The notes under the pieces are model-generated. The model was not told the origin of the DNA and searched no databases. It was given only the letters and a program-made list of their open reading frames with translations. Shown here piece by piece: positions 55,930-64,000 of a DNA stretch of 64,000 nt. The position numbers were made by a program, and so were the translations under genes. Numbering within the stretch: the stretch's first letter is position 1; each line of letters begins with the position of its first letter. This DNA comes from Linepithema humile (Eukaryota; Arthropoda; Insecta; Hymenoptera; Formicidae), in the NCBI RefSeq assembly GCF_040581485.1, contig NC_090132.1, positions 10,179,001-10,243,000 of the forward strand, written 5' to 3'.

Positions 55930-57676
55930 AAGTTGTAGAGATAGACGAACGTTGTAGGGATAAATCAAACTTCGCTGAGGCAGATGAATATTTCGATAAA
56001 ATTTTAGAAGATTTGAACATATGTAAAACGTGGTTGTTAGATGTCAAGCACACGTAAAATCTGAAAGATAAGCTTCTATCACGCTTTGTTCATTTTGTAT
56101 TTCGCTTCCACTCCTTCTTTGTAGTTATCCAATCGTTCATGACTGATATTTCCAGCATTCGAAGTGCTTTCAAATTAAACATGATATATTAGTACACATA
56201 TAATAAGTTTTTAAAGCAAGCAATTTTTATATAAAAATATTATTGAACAATCTTGCACACAGAAACTCAATCTTAAATAAGCCATTGTAGATGTCTTTAT
56301 ATTATTTAAAAATTGACATATTTAATATCTTTATTATTACAAAATAATAACTTACTTTCACCGTAATACCATGTTATGACAAACTTGCACAGTCCCATCA
56401 GACTAAAATTCGCAGAAGCGACGTGTTCCACCATAAGAGACATTACTCCAAGCACGAATTATGTTTGTAATTTGCGGCATAATCACGTAAAAGCTCAAAA
56501 CAAAAGCCACAATTATAAATCTTATTCTCGGCCGATGAAAATCACTCAAAGGAATATGTAGACGCCTAATAGCCGCAAACATTGGCGACTGAAGGCAAAC
56601 GCATAATTCGAATCTAAAAAACAAAAATTTTAGAAAAAATATTATTAAGAGCTAGAATTTTTTTACAATATTTGTATTATTAACTTGACGAAAAATGTTT
56701 TAGTTTTTTTCACTTTTCTGGGAATTAAAGTTTTCCAGAACTCTATATTACAGAAAGAACAAAAGACAATTCGTTTGCAAACACAATTGTTTCCATCTAT
56801 ACCGAACTATATCCAACGTTACCTCTCCAAAAGTTTGTTACTTTTTGTCACTTTTTACGTTGAAAGTACGAACATTTTTTTTACGGGCATGTTTTTTTGC
56901 TATAGTTCAAACTTTTATCCAACTCGTACAAACTTTCGTGAAACATAAAGTTCTATAGAGCATCTATAGACTGCTTGCGGTACAATGAAATAAATTCGAA
57001 ACAAATTAATGAGAGAAATTCCTTCTCGATCTAATAAATAATTGCCAATACAATTGTCAATACAAATAATGATTCAGCAATAATTAATTTTGTTTGAAGT
57101 TTTACAGTATTTAAACTGGAATAAAGTTTTTGATTAATAATTTCACTCATATAATCGAACAAATTTGATTTTGATATTTTTTTATATCATAAATTTTTTA
57201 CAAAATATAATTACAATAGATCCTCGATTTTACGGACCCCGATTTATCAAATTTCGAAAAATCCGAGAACAAAATCCGAGAACTTTAAGAATATTTAAAA
57301 CTTGGACAAGCCGTTAAAATTTGAATGGCCCGTCAATAATTCGTAAGGTAATCGATAGACTATGTACATTGGTTAAGGTGGAGGGCCTGTGCACTTCAGT
57401 ATTACTACATTAGCCGTGTTTGCAGCCCAACACAACACCAATTGATATATTTTAGCCGTAACACGGTAACATGATAGTTGCCTCACAGACAATATTAAAT
57501 TTCGGGATTATATTAAATTTCGGAAAATCTAGATAATTGGATTTTTCAGATCACTGTTCCTCCTTATTAGTTCTCTCTATTAAAATCGAAGGTCTATTAA
57601 ATATTTTTATTAAAATATCATGAAGCAAAATTTTTAATAGTTTTCCAAAACATATTCTATTTTTGTTGGCATTCAT
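55930..57676 (-). pseudogene. Odorant receptor pseudogene, array copy 3
   Basis: A decayed paralogue of array gene 4. The first exon equivalent (57676-57661, MNANK) has lost its donor: AT replaces GT after it. Exon 2 equivalent (56613-56356) starts like an OR (DSNYAFAFSRQC) and then has a net 7-nt deletion near 56550, an in-frame stop, and a second net 2-nt deletion near 56430. The two sum to nine, so it ends in frame, 258 nt against 267 in gene 4. Exon 3 starts at 56166 (ALRMLEISVMNDW) but shifts frame to a stop near 56090. Recognisable similarity fades by about 55930. Exons 4-7 are missing. The promoter box and initiator are still present. Confidence 0.88.
57219..57594. mobile_element. Tigger/pogo-like MITE, about 376 bp
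   Basis: The ends GATCCTCGATTTTA and the complement of TAAAATCGAAGGTC form terminal inverted repeats, flanked on both sides by TA (57217-57218, 57595-57596). The TA target and TIRs around CCTCGATTTTA are typical of pogo/Tigger elements. No transposase ORF. It lies in what was the first intron of the OR pseudogene. Confidence 0.65.
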
Positions 57677-57705
57677 CGAATTTCACATAGCGAAAATTAT
57701 CGTTT

Positions 57706-57758
57706 GACTGAATCGTATCTTGGCGATTACATCAATTCGTCTTGATTTGCGCTTGCTC
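57706..57758 (-). promoter_or_regulatory. Relic core promoter of the OR pseudogene
   Basis: TCAGTC initiator (T at 57711) is 35 nt before the ATG at 57676. GAGCAAGCGC is at 57758-57749. Both are at the spacing seen in array gene 4, although the downstream gene is broken. Confidence 0.5.
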
Positions 57759-58135
57759 AGTATACAAAGGATTTAGTCGTTACCATCCGTGACTATTCCT
57801 CTAAATCCGTTGAATCAACAATCGATAGCAAATCGATACTAAACATCGTACGTATATAATCATCTTACGCTGAATTGAATACGAAGTGAATACAACAGCT
57901 GCTTTTCGGCCATAAACAAACCTCTTGCTCGATGAGAATATTCGATTAGCAGCGATTTATCCTCAGTTTTTAACAGTTTCTGGTAATCTGCAAAGAGATG
58001 GCAATGAAACAAAACGAAATTATATTCGAGATTGTAGATATATCGTGGAAAAAATTTATTTACTTACGGACATGATATCGTACGTCTACATAAAGATAAA
58101 AATAATTACATTTTCAAAGCTAGTGATTTTAGTGT

Positions 58136-59302
58136 GGATCTATGAAGTTAGCACGACATTCTATTAATAAAAAAATCAATTACAGTTCCAGTAGTACTTT
58201 TCTTAATTCTACAGTTTCTTATGAAAATAAAAAAAGTTTCGTAATTTTTATACCAAAAATGAAAAAATGTCGTGCTAAATTCGCGAAGTTAACACGACAC
58301 CTTCCCCCCTAAAGTATAAGACGACGATAAATATTACCATTTTTGGCAACAGTTCCCATGAGTACTATTCGAGTTCTACCATTGTGTGTAATTTGAAAAC
58401 AAAATTCCAACAATTACTAGTTTTTTCCACACTTTGAGTATTAAACACAGACACTTGAAGAAAAAGTGTCGTGCTGAAAATGCACGGCAGTTCTAGTGAC
58501 AGTTCTCGCTAGTTCTAGCAGAGTTCTATGCTCTGTAATCATTTTTAAACAGAATTCCGGCGGCTGCATATTTTAAAACAATTTTTTAATCTCTGTAACC
58601 AGCGCGACACTTGAAGAAAAAGTGTCGTGCTGAAAATGCACGGCAGTTCTAGTGACAGTTCTCGCTAGTTCTAGCAGAGTTCTATGCTCTACAATCATTT
58701 TTAATCAGAATTCCGGCAGCTGCATATTTTTAAACAATTTTTTAATCTCTGTAGCCTGCTATCATACAAACTATCGTTAGAACTGCAATATAGGTTCAGC
58801 ACGACGCTTTTTCTCCAAGTGTCGTGCTACATAGATTAAAAAATTGTTTAAAAATATTCCGACAACCGCCGGAACTCTGTTTAAAAATGATTGTAAAGCA
58901 TAGAACTCTGCTAGAACTAGCGAGAAGTGTCGCTAGAACTGCGGTAAAGGTTCAGCACAACACTTTTTCTCCAAGTGTCGTGCTGTGTTTAATACTTGAA
59001 GTATGTAAAAAATTGGTAATTGTTGGAATTTTGTTTTCAAATTACACACAATGGTAGAACTCGAGTAGTACTGACGGAAACTGTTGCCAAAAATGGTAAT
59101 ATTTATCGTCGTCTTGTACTTTAGAAGGGGACGTGCTAGATTCGCGAAGTTAGCACATTTTTTTATTTTTGGTTTTTTGGTATAAAAATTACAAAAGTTT
59201 TTTTTAATTTTTATAAGGAACTGTAGAACTATGAAAAATGCTACAGAAACTGTAATTGTTTTTTTTTATATTAATAGAATGTCGTGCTAACTTCACAGAT
59301 CC
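58136..59302. mobile_element. 1.17-kb foldback transposable element with 9-bp target duplication
   Basis: The two halves are inverted copies along about 500 bp from each end. Termini read GGATCTATGAAGTTAGCACG and the complement of the right end. Perfect 9-bp direct repeats TTTTAGTGT flank it (58127-58135 and 59303-59311). The centre has a roughly 155-bp unit with AGTGTCGTGCTGAAAATGCA present twice in tandem (from about 58454 and 58611) and once inverted (about 58825-58985). No transposase ORF. A 9-bp duplication with long TIRs fits Mutator-like non-autonomous elements; a foldback class is the alternative. It lies between the OR pseudogene promoter and the 3' end of array gene 4. Confidence 0.88.
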
Positions 59303-59311
59303 TTTTAGTGT

Positions 59312-60433
59312 TGTATCAGGAAAACTCACGTGTAATATTTTTTATCCCTTTTTGATTTCCCACGTCGAATTACAATAAATTATATTTTGTTGCATGTGGA
59401 GCATGTTACTCGAAAAGAACGTGAAGATTATACAGATAAATAATATAAAATAATATGAAAACTGAATACATCAAGGAGGGATTAGGAAACAACACGGACG
59501 GAAAGTTAAAACATATGCAACTTTCATTCTCTCTGCAAAATACGATACTGAATTATTTAAATTACAAATATAAGTACGTAAATAAAATTATCATTGCGTC
59601 ACTATATATAAAAGAAAACATTGCTCATTTTTATCTGTTAACACAGGTAGAACAGTAGTATATCCTGGGTGTGCTCAACTAGCAACCCGAAATAAAATTC
59701 CTTAGTTCTATAATTTTTATCCTTTTCGAAGTGATTTAATATCTAGACCATTGCGTCAGACTGGATTCTGTAAGTGCAAATGTCATGCGATTAATACAGA
59801 ATAATAGTATAAATTATTAAAAAGTCGGAAATTTACTTCAACAAATCATCTCGATACACTGTACTTACTATATTATTAATCAGATGTTTGTTTGTGTGGA
59901 TTAAGAATTTTTTAATATTTCAACAGCGTTGAAAAAAAGTTACACAAGTTAATTAAAAAATCTGCATTTCTATATTAAATAATATCAACAATAGAAACTA
60001 AAAATTGCACTTTTATTCATTAGATTCATTAGTTGAGCAGTTTGTCTTTTATTTTAAAAATTTCATTAAGATTTTGAATTAATTTATCTACAATTTATCT
60101 TGTGCCATTTTCGTCCTATTAAAGAATCTTACAAACACCTCTTTTAGGAAACAAATTATTTCTGCAAAAAAGATTGAAGCACAATGATTGACGAGATAAT
60201 TTTCTTTAATTTGTACTCGTTACTTTTTCAAAAATCTTTTCATGACTTTTCACTTTCATGATCAAACAGAAATTAATAAATAGTTTGCTTTGCTACGTAG
60301 AAATATATTTGTGTAGTAAAAATTATATTAAACAAACAGCACATATGTAAAACTTGGTTATATAATTATCCGAAAATGCATAGTAATCAATTATGCAAAA
60401 TCCTGTACTATTTTTAAGATTATTTCCTTTCTA
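59312..60433. other. Spacer between foldback element and OR array gene 4
   Basis: AT-rich. No coding exon recognised. Its right part (about 60275-60400) is the duplicated 3' flank shared with the OR pseudogene. Confidence 0.5.
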
Positions 60434-62267
60434 TTATCCGTCTTTTATTGTAAGCAATGCAGATAAATATCCCATCGATGTCTTTAGTGTCTGAAAAAGT
60501 AAAAATTAGAAATAAAATTTAGTTTTTCATACGAGCACATTTGCACACAATCAAAATTAAATAAATTGATAATCATTACAACATAATAGTTAAAACATAT
60601 AATTTTTTATATAGGTATCTTACATTTCCAAACAACTCCATTGAAAAAATTCCGAAACTTTCAGCTGTTAATTTAAGTGGAATCCTAGATCGATATACGA
60701 TAATCATTAAATCCCTTGCGTCCTTCGATGGCAAATCGTACCACTTGCATTGATATACGCCGTACGCCATATAGGTGCTCTACAAAAAACATTTTTGTTT
60801 TGCATTTTTCTCATTCATGTACATAAATATTTTACCTCCGTTATAAGTTTTTCAGAAGCATAACAATAAAAGTAGAAGTGTGTCAACACAAGGCAGGCGT
60901 AAAAAAAGAGAAAAACTAGTTTGAGAATAGGTGTGTCTGAGGCATGGTCTGTTATCATCTAAAAGTAATGTTTTTTAATTAATTCAAGTATTTCCGTTCC
61001 ATACATTAGTAAATTTTATCATAAAATTTTAGTGTAACGCACTAAATATTATAATGAAAAAATATTGTTACTAATTCTAAGATAGTGGGTTAATCAGAAA
61101 GTTCCTTCACATTTTCACAATAGATTTTTATTGTTATATTCGATGGAATTTTCTGATCAGTCCAATACATTCAATTTTTCCATTATAAAATAAGAACAAA
61201 CAAGTTATTTTACTGCAACACTTACCGTGTATATCTGAAAAGTTTGAGAACACAGCTGAAAGGCAGCGGCTAGCATTTGTAGAAATAACACTCTGCTATA
61301 GCAGTCGTTAATTGTCTTCGCATTTCTTAAAAATTTATATATTATTTATTTGTTACACATTATCTATTTTATCAAAATTTTAATCTTCAAAAAATTACTG
61401 AATTTAGAAGCATAATTTTCAATATTTAGAATTAATCATTTTTATATTTTTTGTGTCATTTATATTTTAAACTAATAAGTTCAATTTTTATGCCGCCTAA
61501 AAATATAATCTTTCTCTTTTATATTAAGAAAAATTTTAGCTTAAATATTATTGTACATGTTTGTTCTCATAAATATGAAACAGATACTGAAATTTTTTGA
61601 AAATATTTCTAACAATTTGTTTTAGCTACTTAAATATATACACATACGTACCTGATGAGATGTTCGTGTCGTAAAACAATTGCAATTAGACCTTCTTTAA
61701 ATTTCAAAGTGGACATGGTTCTATTGACTAATTTGTCAACTGTGTTATTAAGCGCTACCCGTAGATTTATCAGTTGTGCGCACACGTGTAGCAAGAACAT
61801 CGAAACGAAGCTGTCGATAGTACAGTTAGTTAAAGCAACTAATAGGCCACCACAAAGTTGAATGAGAAAGGTAATTTCGTAGTTCGGACTCTTCTGGCTG
61901 TTGTAAGGATAATTGAACTGATAGACGAGAACCCGTTGAGATTGATGCATGCTCCGTCGAAACTTTATATAACAGATCCATAGATGAAACATACATGCGC
62001 ATGTTATGGATATATAACATCTCAAAGATAAACTTCTTCCGCGTCTCGCAATCTTTAACATTGTATTTCGTTCCCAGTCGCTTTTCGTAGTTAGCCAATC
62101 ATTCATGACCGATGTCATCAGCGTTCGAAGTGCTTCCAAATTGAACGTAATGTTATTAAAACAAATATTTAGAAAAGAAATTATCTTCATATCAAAATAT
62201 TAGTGAATAATATTGTACACATACAGTTTCAGACACTCAATAGTCTTAACATTCATTTTATGTGCAG

Positions 62268-62321
<54 letters not shown>

Positions 62322-63571
62322 AATACATAAATATATTCCATATGTTTTTTATTCTAAATGGCAACTTACTTTCACCATGATAAAAAGTAGTGACCAATTT
62401 TATTAATGACATTAAGCCGTAATTCAGACCAGGAAGGGTTTCTATCATGCGATTCATATTACCCCAATTACGAATCATATTTCTCCCTTGTGGTAATATC
62501 ACGTAAAAGGTCAAGCAACACGCCACGATCACAAATCTTATATTTAGTCGACGTAAATCAGCAGAGCTTTGTGGATCGGGCCACACGCCTATTAGCCATA
62601 AACATCTGCGACTCAGAGCAAACGCGTAATTCAAATCTAAGAAAGCCATATTTAAAAAAACATTGTTAAAAGCAAGATTTTTAAAACAATTTCTATTATT
62701 AATTTAATTAAAATGTCACTATTTTAATTATTTTTTATTTTTTTGGGAGTTAAAGAATTGAACTTTCAGTTTACATCAGAAGAAGACAAAGAACGATTTA
62801 TGCACTAATGTAATTGTCTTTTTACCAAACAATATTTAACTTTGCGATTCAAGAACATTATTATTTGTTTTTACTTTAAACATTGAAAACGAATTTTTTT
62901 GCTACACAGTTGCAATTTTTGTGCAAACTTTCATCGAATATAAAGTTCTATGATACGTCTAAAATTTGCTTGCAGCAAGGTATGATTTTTTCGAACTTTG
63001 GCAATAAATTATTGAAAGCATTTTTTTATTTAATAAACAATTTTCTGTTATGCAATCGTTATTGTGTAATACGTCACTTTTTTTTGATAATTAAGATATT
63101 ACATTAATATATTACTGAATAAATGAATAACATTTTACGTATGATGGACAATGCACAGGTATTTTATAAAATTTTTTTAACGTTACTAAAATACGTAAAG
63201 TGAAACATAATATAAAACAGCGCAATTACTGTATAATTAGTAAAATAATGAAGTCACAATTTAATTCTTTATGTAAAGAATGACGTGCCCCGTAAAGCAA
63301 ATTATTTCGTAATTGAAAAATCTTTTATTATTCTATTTTCTTGCTATCTTGCAATTAATAATTTAGTTGTAATTAATTATTATTTGACTGATGTATCACA
63401 ATATTCAAATTGCAACGAAAACTTTTAATTAATGCACTTATGTAATCGAAAACTTGATTTTAACGTTTTTTGTATATCATAGATATTTCACACAATCTAA
63501 TTATTAGAATACCACGGTGCAGATTTTTTTGACAATTTTCCGATATGTGTTCTACCTTTGTTAACATTCAT
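60434..63571 (-). CDS. Odorant receptor (insect 7-TM OR), array gene 4, 7 exons, 399 aa
   Basis: Exons (minus): 63571-63556, 62636-62370, 62132-61652, 61325-61226, 60958-60836, 60779-60624, 60490-60434; all GT/AG, phases agree. Role as for the other array receptors. First exon MNVNK; exon 2 DLNYAFALSRRC and LIGVWPDP. Exon 3 holds FNYPYNSQKSPNYEI, the conserved extracellular/TM loop preceding the central spans. Exon 6 has CKWYDLPSKDAR and PLKLTAESFG; exon 7 has TSMGYLSALL. The ATG at 62649 right before exon 2 was not taken as start, because the 16-nt first exon with a good donor GTAGAA and the shared promoter is conserved in all four copies. The GTAAGT donor of exon 2 is preferred over GTGAAA three bases earlier in frame. 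The closest relative in the window is the pseudogene copy 3. Confidence 0.9.
62269..62320. repeat. (AT)n microsatellite
   Basis: About 50 bp of almost pure AT dinucleotide in the second intron of array gene 4. It creates a false YIYIYI open frame. Confidence 0.95.
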
Positions 63572-63600
63572 TGAAGTTCCCGGAGCGAAAATTATTGCTT

Positions 63601-63653
63601 GACTGAATCGTCTCTTCACGAGTATAGCAATCCGTCGTGATTTGCGCTTGCTC
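63601..63653 (-). promoter_or_regulatory. Core promoter of OR array gene 4
   Basis: TCAGTC initiator with T at 63606, 35 nt before the ATG at 63571. GAGCAAGCGC is at 63653-63644, 47 nt from the initiator as in the pseudogene copy. The homology of the two upstream regions continues to about 63910 / 58030. Confidence 0.6.
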
Positions 63654-64000
63654 CGTACACGAAGGGTTTTGCCGTTCTACCATCTGTCAGTACTTTTCTG
63701 AACTTTTTTGGTCAAGAATCGATAGTTATGTGACTAAACACGTAATTGTCTTAGGCTAAACTGAATACGAAGTGAATACAACAGCTGCTTTTTTAGAGCA
63801 AGTTACTTGCTTGAAGAGAATATTCAATTTACAGTGCCTAACCTTAGTTTCTAGCTGTTGCGAAAAATCTGCGAACAGATATCATTGAAACAAAACAGAA
63901 TTTTGTGCGAAGACAATAGGTGTGTTGTACAAAATTTTATTTATATGAACGCGGTATTGTACGTTCACAGAGACACAAAAGTCTTTATATTCTCAGAACT

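Noticed and set aside
62200..62649. 149-codon minus frame starting MAFLDLNYAF as the first OR exon
   Set aside because: It runs through the donor at 62370 into an (AT)n intron, giving a false YIYIYI tail. The start is better placed in the conserved 16-nt exon at 63571-63556, since TTTCTTAG at 62644-62637 is an acceptor.

Overview
The window looks like nuclear DNA of an insect, most likely an ant or another hymenopteran. It is AT-rich with long non-coding stretches. Genes are split into many exons bounded by GT/AG signals. It carries TTAGG-type telomere-like tracts, a pteropsin-like ciliary opsin and a tandem cluster of insect odorant receptors. All gene models were built by hand: splice junctions were chosen so that exon phases fit and the family motifs run on. 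No alignment or search was run. Every recognised gene lies on the minus strand.

Layout from left to right. 1-3.5 kb: a large imperfect inverted repeat with telomere-like TAACC/GGTTA tracts near its outer ends. 3.5-16.2 kb: no recognisable gene, but two GC/CpG-rich blocks (about 7.5-8.5 and 12.6-14.4 kb). 16.2-20.6 kb: a complete seven-exon UDP-glycosyltransferase (523 aa). 20.6-32.8 kb: a gene-poor AT-rich desert. 32.8-39.2 kb: a complete six-exon opsin (354 aa) whose large introns hold a foldback element and a hairpin MITE. 41.3-42.5 kb: a four-exon 20S proteasome alpha subunit of the PSMA3 type (254 aa). 43.7-45.0 kb: a four-exon small secreted or membrane protein of unrecognised function (197 aa). 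47.1-63.6 kb: an odorant receptor (OR) array with three intact genes (390, 405 and 399 aa) and one decayed copy.

The OR array is the most informative part. Each member starts with a 16-nt first exon encoding only five residues plus one base. In all four copies a TCAGT initiator lies exactly 35 nt upstream of the ATG. A GAGCAWGCG-type element lies a further 45-47 nt upstream in three copies and 65 nt in the fourth. The decayed copy keeps this promoter but has lost the donor of the first exon, suffered frame-shifting deletions and lost its last exons. Its flanks match those of its intact neighbour, so it arose by tandem duplication. A 1.17-kb palindromic transposable element with a perfect 9-bp target duplication sits between the two copies.

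The UGT, opsin and ORs fit a sensory/detoxification setting, and the proteasome gene is housekeeping. Nothing in the sequence suggests that the genes form one pathway.
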